From: Aureimonas phyllosphaerae
GTDB lineage: Bacteria > Pseudomonadota > Alphaproteobacteria > Rhizobiales > Rhizobiaceae
Assembly (NCBI RefSeq): GCF_900113065.1
Contig: NZ_FOOA01000002.1
Coordinates: forward strand, 62,001 to 126,000
DNA length: 64,000 nt
Direction: 5' to 3'
A program made the position numbers and the translations under genes. Shown here one piece after another: positions 42,498 through 52,069 of the stretch. Below the pieces are notes generated by a model. The model had not been told where the DNA came from. It made no database searches and saw nothing but the letters and a program-made list of their open reading frames with translations. Each line of letters opens with the position of its first letter. The stretch's first letter is position 1.

Positions 42498-43078
42498 CTA
42501 GACGCCGAGACGAACGAAAGCGAAGCCACCGAGGAGGGCGACGATTTCCGCCTTGAAGATGATACCCAGTCGCCTCTCGATGAAAGCTCGAACGGATGGT
42601 CCGAAGCGATAGAGCAAGCCGGCCACTGCATAGAAGCGGATGCCACTCGCCACGATGCTCGACGAGACGAACACCGCGGGATCGAGCCCGGTCGCGCCGC
42701 TCGCGATCGCGACCATCATGAGAGGAAACGGAGTGAGGCCCGCTATGAGGACGATCCAGGCACCCCATTCGTTGTAGGTCATGGCGAACTCGGCGAAGCG
42801 GTCACCATAACCGTAGATCGCAAGAAGCGGCTTGGCGACCTCGTCGAACAGGAGCGCCCCGATGAGGTAGCCAAGGATCGCGTCGAGAACCGACATCGTG
42901 GTGCAGATGAAGGCGAGCCGCCAAGCTCGGCGACGCTCGGCGACGATCATGGGAAATAAGAGCGCATCCGCGGAACGGGAAAGAATGAGCTTTCCGCAAA
43001 AGAAACTAGGCTGAGGGCGTATGTGGCTCGCGGCTTGGCGGACAGACGCAAGGTCGAGTCATAGAGGATTCGGAGCAT
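42498..43078 (-). pseudogene. YqaA-like (SNARE-associated/VTT family) membrane protein gene with frameshift
   Basis: The gene begins at ATG 43078 (MLRILYDSTLRLSAK), with AAGGGGG upstream. It reads FAESSFFPVP and then leaves the family frame near 42968-42975, stopping at 42947. One missing base restores ADALLFPMIVAERRR and the rest of the protein, open in the -1 frame down to 42498. Together they give about 193 residues, the normal length of YqaA-type DedA-family proteins with ESSFFPVP as their hallmark. The two pieces overlap as ATGA at 42947-42950, so separate translation of the C-terminal piece from ATG 42950 is conceivable. The next gene downstream is also broken. Confidence 0.75.
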
Positions 43079-43610
43079 CGGGCCCCCTTCTGAAATTTCT
43101 CAGTCTGCCTTATCACGAGAACCGCACAAGGTGACCCGACGCCTGCGATTTCGACCATGGTTTGCAACCAGGCACCGAACTTGCAGTTTCTTGACCATCT
43201 TCCTCTTGCCCCCCCTGCCCCTGCAGCCCCATACCCCGTCCGGGTGCGCGTCCGTACCGGAGGCGCAGGTGTACTCACGTTGGTCGGGCCGCCAGCGATG
43301 AGAACCTGTGGACGCCCATGAGTGAACGCTTCTTCGCTGCCATCCCACCCTTCCTCGCGTGGACCAGTGCCGCTCGCCGCGTCGTATCGGTGGCAGCGCG
43401 TGGAGGGCCAAATGGGCGACGGCGCACAGCGCGTGGCGTGGTCCGAAATGTCCAAGGCATCGAGCTGCCCTCCCGAATGACCGGTATGACGGCGGGAGGC
43501 GGCAGGACGGCGGGATTCAAACGCCGATCCGCTGCGAGGGCGCGCCGACCGCATTTCACCTCTGCAGACGGGGCGGCGCTCCGGTTCGCCGGAATCGAGG
43601 TCGATACCGC
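43079..43610. other. Upstream region of the mrp operon
   Basis: About 530 bp between the divergent YqaA-like gene and mrpA. It includes a pyrimidine-rich run of C and T near 43198-43236. An open frame at 43318-43620 is Arg-rich, has no ribosome site and overlaps mrpA, so I do not call it. The mrp promoter should be here but I cannot fix it. Confidence 0.4.
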
Positions 43611-45926
43611 ATGCCGCTGATCGCCTGCATCGCCGTCGCCATCGCTTCCGCCTTGGTCGCGCGGGTCACGGCCCCGCATCTGCGCCATCCCGGATGGGCC
43701 CTGGCGACTGTTCCCGCCGCCCTGTTCTGCGTCTTTCTCGGATTGGGATTGAGGCTCGAAGGCGAGGCGTTCCTCACCGAGCGCGTCGAGTGGGTGCCGG
43801 CGCTTGGCGTCGCGCTGGGTTTCCGGCTCGACGGCTTCTCGCTCCTGTTCTGCCTGCTGATCACCGGCATCGGCGCACTGGTGACGATCTATGCCGGCGC
43901 CTATTTCGCCGATAAGCCACGGGACAAGGGGGCGCGCTTCCTGGCGCTGATTCTTCTGTTCATGGCGGCGATGCTGGGCACGGTCCTGTCGGACAATCTC
44001 ATCGGCCTCTATGTCTTCTGGGAGCTGACGAGCCTCGTCTCGTTCCTGCTCATCGGCTTCGATTCCCATCAGTCCGCCGCTCGGAAGGCGGCGCTGCAGT
44101 CGCTGATCGTGACAGCCGGCGGTGGCCTCTGCCTGTTCGGCGCGATCCTCCTGATCGGTTCCGCGCTCGGCACCTTCAGCCTGTCCGAGGTCGTCGCCCG
44201 GGGTGACGAACTGACGGCCTCGCCGCTCGCGCCCGCGATCCTCGTGCTCCTGTGCCTCGGCACGTTCACCAAGTCCGCGCAGGTCCCCTTCCACTTCTGG
44301 CTGCCCAATGCGATGCAGGCCCCGACGCCCGCCTCGGCCTATCTCCATTCGGCGACCATGGTGAAGCTCGGCGTCTATCTCCTCGCCCGCTTCGATCAGG
44401 CCTTCGCCGGCATGCCCGCCTTCGGCATGACCCTCGTCGTCTTCGGCACGGCGACGCTTCTCGTCGGCGGACTGCGGGCGATGATGCAGTCGGGCTTCAA
44501 GGGCGTCCTCGCGCAGTCCACCGTCGGGTCGCTGGGGCTTCTGGTCCTTCTGATCGGTCTTGGCGGCGAGACGGCGGCCGTGGCGACGGTCGGCTTCATC
44601 CTGGCGCACGCGCTTTATAAGGCCGCCCTGTTCTTCTGCGCCGGCAACGTGATCCATGCCACGGGCCGGACGCAGATCACGCAGATGGCCGGACTGGGGC
44701 GCAAGCTGCCAATGACGGCTCTCGCCGCCGCGGCCGCTGCCCTCTCCATGGCCGGCCTGCCGCCGATGGTCGGCTTCATCGCCAAGGAACTGGTCTTCGA
44801 GGCGCAACTGGCCGATGCCGCCGGCACGCTTGCCCTCGCCTTGGCCGTCGTCGGCAACGCGGCCTTCGTCATGGTCGCTCTCCTGTCGGCCATCGATCCG
44901 TTCTGGAAGCGGCGCGGGGTCCCGAGCGAGGTGCACCACGCCGACACGCCGGGGCTCGTGGTCGGGCCGCTCGTTCTCTCGGCGCTCGGCCTTCTGTTCG
45001 GCCTCGCGCCCGGTCTCGTGGCAAATTCGCTTGTCGTCCCGGCCGCGAGCGCTTTGGCCGGCCGACCGATCGAGGCGTCCTTCTCTCTCTGGCACGGCTT
45101 CACGCCGATGCTGGCGCTCAGCGCCGCCGTGGTCGCGCTTGGTGCCGTCCTCTACGCCCTCTGGCCCCGCGTCCACTGGCGCCTCGGCGAATGGCCACCG
45201 CTCGTCGCGCTGCTCGGAGACCGCGGCTACTACAGCGTCTTCAACGGCATCCTCAATCTCGCCGAGCGGTCCACGCGCATCCTGCAGAACGGCGACCAGC
45301 GTGCCTACACGGCGACGGTCGTTGCGGCGACGCTGACGATCCTAACGCTGGGGCTCGTCTTCGACACTCCGGGCCTTGCCGTCGACATCGACCTCTCGGA
45401 CCTGCGGATCGCGCCCGTCGCCGTGCTCGCCTTCATGATGATCGGGGCCGTGGCCGCCACGCGAACCCGCTCGCTTCTCACAGCCCTGGTCAGCGTCGGC
45501 ATCGTCGGCTTCGGCTCCGCGCTCGTGTTCCTGCTCAACGGCGCGCCCGATCTCGCGCTCACGCAGTTCTCGGTCGAGGTTCTCGTGGTGGTGATCCTGA
45601 CCGCCCTTCTCCTGCGCATTCCGCTGCGGCCGGCCTCGACGCGGACGACGGCGGAGCGCCGCTTGGACCTGGCATTGGCGGGAGGCTTCGGCATCGTCGT
45701 CTTCGTCGCCCTCATCGCGATGACGGCCGTGCCGTTCGACCCTCGCCTGTCGGCCTTCTTTGCTGCAGCGAGTTACCCGGAGGCCTGGGGCCGCAACGTC
45801 GTGAACGTCATCCTCGTGGACTTCCGCGCGATCGACACACTCGGCGAGATTGCTGTGGTTTGCTTTGCCGCCCTCGGCGCTTGGGGCCTACTGCGCCGCA
45901 CCGGAAAGACTGGAGGCGCCCGATGA
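43611..45926 (+). CDS. mrpA: Na+/H+ antiporter subunit MrpA
   Basis: MrpA (771 aa) is the large NuoL-like subunit of the multi-subunit Mrp cation/proton antiporter. The antiporter domain has TKSAQVPFHFWLPNAMQAPTP (about residues 219-239) with the conserved lysine and LAQSTVGSLGLLVLLIG. The C-terminal MrpA-specific part (about 600-771) includes NGAPDLALTQFSVEVL and NVILVDFRAIDTLGEIAVV, found in subunit A. I start at ATG 43611 (MPLIACIAV); the open frame upstream is Arg-rich and not family-like. The stop overlaps mrpB by ATGA. Confidence 0.94.
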   Translation: MPLIACIAVAIASALVARVTAPHLRHPGWALATVPAALFCVFLGLGLRLEGEAFLTERVEWVPALGVALGFRLDGFSLLFCLLITGIGALVTIYAGAYFADKPRDKGARFLALILLFMAAMLGTVLSDNLIGLYVFWELTSLVSFLLIGFDSHQSAARKAALQSLIVTAGGGLCLFGAILLIGSALGTFSLSEVVARGDELTASPLAPAILVLLCLGTFTKSAQVPFHFWLPNAMQAPTPASAYLHSATMVKLGVYLLARFDQAFAGMPAFGMTLVVFGTATLLVGGLRAMMQSGFKGVLAQSTVGSLGLLVLLIGLGGETAAVATVGFILAHALYKAALFFCAGNVIHATGRTQITQMAGLGRKLPMTALAAAAAALSMAGLPPMVGFIAKELVFEAQLADAAGTLALALAVVGNAAFVMVALLSAIDPFWKRRGVPSEVHHADTPGLVVGPLVLSALGLLFGLAPGLVANSLVVPAASALAGRPIEASFSLWHGFTPMLALSAAVVALGAVLYALWPRVHWRLGEWPPLVALLGDRGYYSVFNGILNLAERSTRILQNGDQRAYTATVVAATLTILTLGLVFDTPGLAVDIDLSDLRIAPVAVLAFMMIGAVAATRTRSLLTALVSVGIVGFGSALVFLLNGAPDLALTQFSVEVLVVVILTALLLRIPLRPASTRTTAERRLDLALAGGFGIVVFVALIAMTAVPFDPRLSAFFAAASYPEAWGRNVVNVILVDFRAIDTLGEIAVVCFAALGAWGLLRRTGKTGGAR

Positions 45927-46333
45927 ACTCCCTCGTCCTCTCCGCCTTCGCGCGGATCTTCTTCTGGCTGATGATCGCTGTGTCGCTCTACATCCTCTAT
46001 CGCGGCCACAACGAGCCGGGCGGCGGGTTCGTCGGCGGGCTGATCGGTGCGTCCGGCTTCGCCATCCTGGTGCTCGCCGAAGGCGTCGAGGCGGCGCGTG
46101 CCGCGCTGCGCATCCATCCGGTCGCCGCCATGGGAGCCGGGCTCGTCCTTGCGCTCCTGTCCGGTCTGCCGGGCCTCCTTCTGGAGGGGGCGTTCCTCAC
46201 GCACTGGTGGCTGCATATCGGCAGCTTCCATACCGGGACGGCCCTCCTGTTCGATATCGGGGTCTATCTCGTGGTCGTGGGCGGCATCCTTGCCCTCGTG
46301 CTCCGCTTCTACGAGGAGGATGCCCATTCATGA
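45923..46333 (+). CDS. mrpB: Na+/H+ antiporter subunit MrpB
   Basis: MrpB (136 aa) has four membrane helices. The signature GHNEPGGGFVGGLIGASGF lies at about residues 28-46, followed by FLTHWWLHIGSFHTGTALLFDIGVYLVVVG split over residues ~87-120. It is separate from mrpA rather than fused as in rhizobial PhaAB proteins. ATGA overlaps join it to both neighbours. Confidence 0.94.
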   Translation: MNSLVLSAFARIFFWLMIAVSLYILYRGHNEPGGGFVGGLIGASGFAILVLAEGVEAARAALRIHPVAAMGAGLVLALLSGLPGLLLEGAFLTHWWLHIGSFHTGTALLFDIGVYLVVVGGILALVLRFYEEDAHS

Positions 46334-46713
46334 GCCTTGTCTATGCCCTTGCGATCGCGGTCATCTCGGCCTGCGGCGTCTATCTCATGCTGTCGCGCCA
46401 TGCCGTGCGCATCCTCTTCGGCGTGGCTGTCCTGTCGGCCGCCGTCAACCTTGTGATCCTCTACGCCGGACGGATCGTGTCGACCGTGCCGCCGGTCATT
46501 CCCGGCGGCGAGACGGCGCTGGCGGTCGAGGCCGCCAACCCGCTGCCGCAGGCGCTGATCCTTACGGCGATCGTCATCGGCTTCGCCCTGGTCGCCTTCG
46601 TCGCCGCTCTCGCCCTCCGACTGCATCGCTCCACCGGAACGCTCGACAACCGCGCCCTCGACGACGCCGAGCGCCTCGGAAGCCCCTTCGTTCCGACGGA
46701 GGATCGGCCATGA
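46330..46713 (+). CDS. mrpC: Na+/H+ antiporter subunit MrpC
   Basis: MrpC (127 aa) is NuoK-like with three helices. NLVILYAGR and PLPQALILTAIVIGFALVAF (about residues 72-91) are typical of the subunit. It overlaps mrpB and mrpD by ATGA. Confidence 0.94.
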   Translation: MSLVYALAIAVISACGVYLMLSRHAVRILFGVAVLSAAVNLVILYAGRIVSTVPPVIPGGETALAVEAANPLPQALILTAIVIGFALVAFVAALALRLHRSTGTLDNRALDDAERLGSPFVPTEDRP

Positions 46714-48236
46714 TCGGCGTGCTCGCGAGCAACGCCGTTCTCTGGCCCGTCGCCGTGCCGCTGGCGACGGCCGCCGTGTGCGCTGCGCTTTGGGGGCGGA
46801 TCGAGGCGCAGCGCGTCGTCTCCTGGATCGGCACGATCCTCCTCTTCGCGGTCTCGCTCGCGCTTCTGTCGCGCACCGTCATGGACGGCATCCAGGCCAT
46901 CCAGTTCGGCAACTGGGCAGCGCCCTTCGGCGTCACGTTCGCGGCAGATCGACTGGGCGCGGCGATGGCCGCGATCACCGGCCTCATGGCGCTCGCCACC
47001 ATGATCTTCGGGCTCGCCGACATCCGGCGGCGCGAGGAAGAGGCGGGCTTCCACGTCCTCTTCCACGGCATGCTGGCCGGGGTGAACGGCGCCTTCCTGA
47101 CGGGCGACATCTTCAATCTCTACGTCTGGTTCGAGATCATGCTCATCACCGCGATGGGCCTTCTCTCCATCCGCCGCACGCGGGCGCAACTCGACGGCAC
47201 GCTGAAATACGCCGTTCTCAACCTCTTCTCGACGCTGCTCTTCCTCCTGGCGGTCGCGCTCCTCTACGGGGCCGCTGGTACGCTCAATATGGCCGATCTC
47301 GGCCGCGTCCTGCCAACGCTGCCGCCTTCCGCGACGCTCACCGTCTCGGCGCTCCTGTTCCTGGCGGGGTTCGGCATCAAGGCGGGCTACTTCCCGCTGT
47401 TCTTCTGGTTGCCGGCCTCCTACCACACGGCCTCGATCACGATCGCGGCGATCTTCGCCGGCCTTCTCACCAAGGTCGGCGTCTACGCCTGCTATCGCGT
47501 CTTCACGCTGATCTTCGCGGTCGATGGCTCGGGCCTGCGGGACATTCTCGCGGTCATGGCGGCCGGCACGATGCTGTTCGGCGTCTTCGGTGCGGCCGTG
47601 CAGTGGGATGTCCGGCGCATCCTGTCGTTCCACATCGTCAGCCAGATCGGCTACATGCTGCTCGGCCTGGCGCTCGCTACGCCCGCCGGGCTCGCGGGCG
47701 GCGTCTTCTACATCGTCCACCACATCGTGGTGAAGGCGAACCTCTTCCTGATCGCGGGCGCGATCCACCGCGCGTCCGGCACCTTCGACCTTCGGCGCTC
47801 CGGCGGGCTCCTGAAGCGCTCGCCGCTGCTTGCCATGCTCTTTCTCGTTCCCGCCCTGTCGCTCGGCGGCATCCCGCCACTGTCGGGCTTCTGGGCGAAG
47901 TTCATGGTGATCGACGCGGCGGTGAAGGACCAGGCCTGGTGGCTGGTCGGCGTCTCGCTCTTCGTCGGCATCCTGACCCTCTACTCGATGACGAAGATCT
48001 GGATGGAAGCCTTCTGGAAGAGCCCCGTCCTACCCCGCGAGGCGGCACGGCCAGTTCCGCGTCCGATGCTGGTTGCAATCGCTCTCCTGTCCGCCGTCAC
48101 GGTCGTGATCGGTCTCGTGGCCCAGCCCTTTGTCCTCTATGTCAACGAGGCGGCAGCCGGGCTTGCCGACCCCGCCGGCTACATCGACGCCGTGCTCGGG
48201 CCGGGCATGGCGGCGCGCCCGGGAGCGACCCCATGA
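46710..48236 (+). CDS. mrpD: Na+/H+ antiporter subunit MrpD
   Basis: MrpD (508 aa) is the second antiporter-like subunit, homologous to NuoM/N. GDIFNLYVWFEIMLITAMGL bears the conserved Glu, and GIKAGYFPLFFWLPASYHTA the conserved Lys, and SFHIVSQIGYMLLGLAL follows. About 14 helices are visible. Joined to mrpC and mrpE by ATGA overlaps. Confidence 0.95.
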   Translation: MIGVLASNAVLWPVAVPLATAAVCAALWGRIEAQRVVSWIGTILLFAVSLALLSRTVMDGIQAIQFGNWAAPFGVTFAADRLGAAMAAITGLMALATMIFGLADIRRREEEAGFHVLFHGMLAGVNGAFLTGDIFNLYVWFEIMLITAMGLLSIRRTRAQLDGTLKYAVLNLFSTLLFLLAVALLYGAAGTLNMADLGRVLPTLPPSATLTVSALLFLAGFGIKAGYFPLFFWLPASYHTASITIAAIFAGLLTKVGVYACYRVFTLIFAVDGSGLRDILAVMAAGTMLFGVFGAAVQWDVRRILSFHIVSQIGYMLLGLALATPAGLAGGVFYIVHHIVVKANLFLIAGAIHRASGTFDLRRSGGLLKRSPLLAMLFLVPALSLGGIPPLSGFWAKFMVIDAAVKDQAWWLVGVSLFVGILTLYSMTKIWMEAFWKSPVLPREAARPVPRPMLVAIALLSAVTVVIGLVAQPFVLYVNEAAAGLADPAGYIDAVLGPGMAARPGATP

Positions 48237-48574
48237 GATCATCGCTCGTCACCCGCGCCTGGGATTGTGTGGTCCTAGCAGCCGTCTTCCAACGAGAGCT
48301 TCTCAAATCGTCGGTCGCGGTGGCCCAGGCAGCCTTCGCCCGCGAGCCACGCACGGCCTCGGCCATCATCGCCATGCCGATCCGCCTTCGCACCGAATTC
48401 GGCATCGCGGTGCTCGCCAACATGGTCACGCTGACGCCCGGCACCTGCTCGCTGCACATCAGCGACGACCGGCGCACCCTGTTCATTCACAGCCTCGATG
48501 CCGACGATCCGGAGGCGATCGTCGCCGACATCCGCTCGACGTTCGAGGACCGCATCCGGAGGATCGAGGGATGA
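48233..48574 (+). CDS. mrpE: Na+/H+ antiporter subunit MrpE, short form
   Basis: A 113-residue MrpE. The family core is clear: FQRELLKSSVAVAQAAF, MPIRLRTEFGIAVLANMVTLTPGTCSL (shortened) and HSLDADDPEAIVADIR. Usual MrpE proteins have about 160 residues with two N-terminal membrane helices. Here the first ~45 residues are missing and only a weak hydrophobic stretch remains before the core. The ATG at 48233 overlaps the mrpD stop, so no room is left for a longer reading frame without entering mrpD; the gene is short rather than mis-started. Confidence 0.88.
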   Translation: MRSSLVTRAWDCVVLAAVFQRELLKSSVAVAQAAFAREPRTASAIIAMPIRLRTEFGIAVLANMVTLTPGTCSLHISDDRRTLFIHSLDADDPEAIVADIRSTFEDRIRRIEG

Positions 48575-48861
48575 TCGAAACCCTCTCGAACGCCCTCGAC
48601 TGGCTGAGCGCATCCTTGGTCGTCGTCCTGATGGTGCCGCTGGCGCTGACCTTCTGGCGCATGGTGCGCGGGCCCGGCTATGCCGACCGCTTCATCGCGA
48701 TCGACATGCTGACGGGCATCGCGGTCGCGATCGCCGCCTTGACGGCGGGCACGACGGGGCGGCGGGAGTTCCTCGACGTCGCCTTCGGGATCGCGCTGAT
48801 CTCCTTCGTCGCGACCTGCGCCCTTGCCGCTTTTCTCGAGCGCAAGGGAAGCCGCCGATGA
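48571..48861 (+). CDS. mrpF: Na+/H+ antiporter subunit MrpF
   Basis: MrpF (96 aa) has three membrane helices with the conserved RMVRGPGYADRFIAIDML (about residues 24-41). It overlaps mrpE and mrpG by ATGA. Confidence 0.93.
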   Translation: MIETLSNALDWLSASLVVVLMVPLALTFWRMVRGPGYADRFIAIDMLTGIAVAIAALTAGTTGRREFLDVAFGIALISFVATCALAAFLERKGSRR

Positions 48862-49250
48862 TCGTCCTGTCGCTCGCCTCCTTCATGTCGAAGCTCGTCG
48901 GCGTCGTCTTCCTGTTCGCCGCCGCCGTCGGGCTGATCCGTTTCTCCGATCCGCTGCAACGGATGCACGCGGCCACGAAAGCGGGAACGCTGGGCGCGGG
49001 ATTCATCGTCCTCGGCGTCGTTCTCCAGCTCCAACGGTTGGACGTAACGCTGACGGGGCTCGCGGTCGTCCTGTTCCTGCTCCTGACCATCCCGGTTGCC
49101 GGCCACCTCCTCGGTCGGGCCGCCTATGTCTCGGGCGCCGACATCGGCGGGCTGAGAGGCGGCGATGCGCTGGAGGGCGTGCTCGATCGTCATCCGGGGG
49201 CGCTCGAAGCCCGCATCGGAGAGACGGCAGCACAGGTCGAGGCGCAATAG
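48858..49250 (+). CDS. mrpG: Na+/H+ antiporter subunit MrpG
   Basis: MrpG (130 aa) has three helices and the family segment GLIRFSDPLQRMHAATKAGTLG (split at about residues 25-46). Its C-terminal ~35 residues are soluble. It is the last gene of the operon; no clear terminator is seen in the 194 bp before the convergent flavoprotein gene. Confidence 0.93.
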   Translation: MIVLSLASFMSKLVGVVFLFAAAVGLIRFSDPLQRMHAATKAGTLGAGFIVLGVVLQLQRLDVTLTGLAVVLFLLLTIPVAGHLLGRAAYVSGADIGGLRGGDALEGVLDRHPGALEARIGETAAQVEAQ

Positions 49251-49444
49251 ACGACGCAGCGTTGATGGACTCACGCGGCTGGCAGAAAGCCATTCAGCTT
49301 GTTCGTCTGCCGCAGATCTCTGGGAGGTAGCGACGAAGTTCAGCTTTCAGCGAACCGGTGTCGGATCACGGACGAAGGTTCGCCGCAGAGCCGGTTGGGC
49401 TCCGCGGCGACAGACGGTTACGTGAACCAGAGGCGGAAGACGCG

Positions 49445-52006
49445 TCAGCTGCGCGGCTTGACGTTCTCCGGATCGTACAGGGGCTTGTAACCGACCGCAG
49501 CGACCTCGACCGGGAACGTGTCGCCGAAGTACTCGACGTCGAGCTTGCGTCCGATCTCGCAATGGCTCCACGGCAGGTAGGCGAGTGCAATGTTCTTTCC
49601 GATCGTCGGTCCGTACGCGACCGACGTCGTGAAGGAGCGGCGACCGAGTTCGTCGACCAGCGTCTCGCCCGTCTTCGGATCGAGAACCGGCATGGTACCG
49701 ACGGGGTAACGCGCGATGCCCTTCGAGTCGTTGTTGTCGGTCATCACCAGCGTGCAGAGCATCGCCGGCTGGTTGGCGCGGGCCCGATACTCGATGTGCT
49801 TGGCCTTGCCGCGGAAGTCGGCTTCCTTGACCTTCGGGCGGGCAAGGTCGGCTTCGAGAAGATTGTACTCGGTGAGGAGGTCCGCGTTCTGCAGGCGCAG
49901 GCTCTTCTCCATGCGACGCGTGTTCGCATAGGTCTCGACCCCGACCGCGATCGCGCCGGTGGACCGAAGAGCGTCCCAGACGGCCAGCCCGTCCTCGTAA
50001 GCCATGTGCAGTTCCCAGCCCTGTTCGCCAACATACGAGATGCGGAACGCCGTGACGGACTTGCCGGCGATGGTGATCGGCTTGATCGCGGCGAACGGGA
50101 AGTTCTCGGGCGACAGGACGGACGGGTCCTCCAGCAGCTTGCCGAGGTTCTCGCGGGCGTTCGGACCCCAGATGCCGATCGTGATGTACTTTTCGGAGAC
50201 GTCCGTGATCGTCACGTCGAGGCCGCGGTCGGCGGCGGTGCGCCGCATGTACTGGAAGTCGCGCGGCCCAGCGTCGGCGCCGTTGATCATGCGGATGCGG
50301 TCAGCCATGCGGATGACCGTGAAGTCGGCCCGTACCATGCCCTCGTCGTCGAGGAAGTGGGTGTAGATGCCCTTCCCGATATTGGCGTCGCCCCCGATCT
50401 TGGCGGCGCACAGCCACTCCATCAGCTCGACGTGGTCCAGACCCTCGATGTCCGTGATCGAGAAGTGCGACAGGTTGATGATGCCGCAGCTCTCGCTCAT
50501 CTCGAGATGCTCGGCGTTCGAGACGCGCCAGAAATGGCGGTTGTCCCACTCGTTCTCGCGAACCGGAATGCGGTTGCCGTGCTTCTCCAGAAGGTGCTCG
50601 TTCGCGGCGTAGCCATGGGCACGCTCCCAGCCGCCGAGCTCCATGAAGTAGCCGCCTAGTTCCTTCTCGCGCTCGTGGAAGGGTGAGCGTCGAATGCCGC
50701 GGCCGCCCGCGAAGGGCTCGCGCGGATGCACGGGCGGATTGTAGATCTTGCGCGCCGTCTCGGTGCAGCGCTCCTCGATGAACTTCTCGTCGAGCTGGAA
50801 GCTGGCGAAGCGTGCGAAGTCGATCCGGTTGTGATCGATTGCGGTGCGCCCGTCCGTCATCCAGTCGGCGATGAGCTTGCCCATGCCCGGGCCGTCCTTG
50901 ACCCAGATGCCGACGCAGTACCAGAGGCCCCGCACCTTCTGGCTCTCGCCCATGGACGGGCCGCCGTCGGTGGTCGTCTGGAGAAGGCCGTTGAAGGAGT
51001 GGCCTTCATTATAGCCGAGCTCGCCGAGGATCGGCGTCAGTTCCATCGCGCGCTCGAGTGGCTCGATGACCTGCTCCATGTCGAGGTCACGCTGCGAGGG
51101 CGAAAGCCGGGCCTGATGCTTTTCGAGGAGCTCGCGCGGGTGCACAAGACGAACGTCGTTCTCCTCGTAGTAACCCCATTCGATCTGGCCGCCCTCGGCG
51201 GTCTTCGGATCGCCGGTGTCGCGCAGGTAGGCCGAGTTGCCCTGATCGCGGAGCAGCGGATAGCCGATCTCCTTGCCGCTGCCCGCGAACTCCTCGTAGG
51301 GACCGAAGAACGTCAGAGGGTGGTCGACCGGCATCACCGGCAGGTCCTCGCCCGCCATCTCGGCGATCAGGCGGCCCCACAGGCCCGCGCAGACGACGAC
51401 GCGGTCGGCCATGATCGTGCCGCGGCTGGTGACGACGCCCTTGATGCGACCGTCCTCGATCACGAGGGACTGGGCCGACGTATTGGCGAAGGCCTGCAGC
51501 TTGCCCGCGTCGACCGCTTGGTCGACGAGCTTGCCGGCGACCGTCTGCGAGCGCGGAATTACGAGGCCGGCGTCGGGGTCCCAGAGCCCACCCTGCACGA
51601 CGCTTTCCTCGATCAGCGGCATCTTCGCCTTGATCTCGGCCGGCTCGATGAGGCGCGCACGCGTGCCGAAGGCCTTGGCCGAGGCGACCTTTCGCCGGAT
51701 CTCGTCCATGCGCTCGTCGTCGCCGACGCGCGCGACCTCGAGACCGCCGACACGAGCGTAATGCCCCATCTTCTCGAAGAAATCGATCGAGTAGAGCGTC
51801 GTCCAGCAGCTCAGGAAGTCATGGCTGGTCGTGTAGCAGAAGTCGGACGCGTGGGCGGTTGAGCCGATGTCGGTCGGGATGCCCGACTTGTCGATGCCGA
51901 CGATATCGTCCCAGCCGCGCTCGACGAGGTGATGCGCAATCGAGGCGCCGACGATCCCGCCCAGTCCGATGATGACGACCCGCGCCTTTTCGGGGAAAGC
52001 AGCCAT
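49445..52006 (-). CDS. FAD-dependent dimethylglycine/sarcosine dehydrogenase-like protein with GcvT domain
   Basis: An 853-residue flavoprotein. An N-terminal DAO-type FAD fold (VVIIGLGGIVGASIAHHLVE, about residues 10-29) has a His shortly after in GSTAHASDF, where this family can attach FAD covalently. A linker domain (about 375-430) and a C-terminal GcvT/aminomethyltransferase domain (about 430-850) that binds tetrahydrofolate follow. Such enzymes oxidatively demethylate dimethylglycine or sarcosine and pass the C1 unit to tetrahydrofolate. Which methylamine is used cannot be read. It lies 63 bp after purU on the same strand, probably one operon. Confidence 0.85.
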   Translation of the reverse strand: MAAFPEKARVVIIGLGGIVGASIAHHLVERGWDDIVGIDKSGIPTDIGSTAHASDFCYTTSHDFLSCWTTLYSIDFFEKMGHYARVGGLEVARVGDDERMDEIRRKVASAKAFGTRARLIEPAEIKAKMPLIEESVVQGGLWDPDAGLVIPRSQTVAGKLVDQAVDAGKLQAFANTSAQSLVIEDGRIKGVVTSRGTIMADRVVVCAGLWGRLIAEMAGEDLPVMPVDHPLTFFGPYEEFAGSGKEIGYPLLRDQGNSAYLRDTGDPKTAEGGQIEWGYYEENDVRLVHPRELLEKHQARLSPSQRDLDMEQVIEPLERAMELTPILGELGYNEGHSFNGLLQTTTDGGPSMGESQKVRGLWYCVGIWVKDGPGMGKLIADWMTDGRTAIDHNRIDFARFASFQLDEKFIEERCTETARKIYNPPVHPREPFAGGRGIRRSPFHEREKELGGYFMELGGWERAHGYAANEHLLEKHGNRIPVRENEWDNRHFWRVSNAEHLEMSESCGIINLSHFSITDIEGLDHVELMEWLCAAKIGGDANIGKGIYTHFLDDEGMVRADFTVIRMADRIRMINGADAGPRDFQYMRRTAADRGLDVTITDVSEKYITIGIWGPNARENLGKLLEDPSVLSPENFPFAAIKPITIAGKSVTAFRISYVGEQGWELHMAYEDGLAVWDALRSTGAIAVGVETYANTRRMEKSLRLQNADLLTEYNLLEADLARPKVKEADFRGKAKHIEYRARANQPAMLCTLVMTDNNDSKGIARYPVGTMPVLDPKTGETLVDELGRRSFTTSVAYGPTIGKNIALAYLPWSHCEIGRKLDVEYFGDTFPVEVAAVGYKPLYDPENVKPRS

Positions 52007-52069
52007 GTCCTTCTGTCCTTCAGTTCGCTGAGCGGAGGCGCGGCGCGCCGATGGCGTTCTGCGAGAGAT

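Noticed and set aside
41332-43078. Integrated element at tRNA-Val
   Set aside because: No integrase, no repeated tRNA end, and the two following genes are ordinary chromosomal membrane-protein genes.
43318-43620. Small ORF just before mrpA
   Set aside because: Arg-rich, no ribosome site, overlaps the mrpA start.
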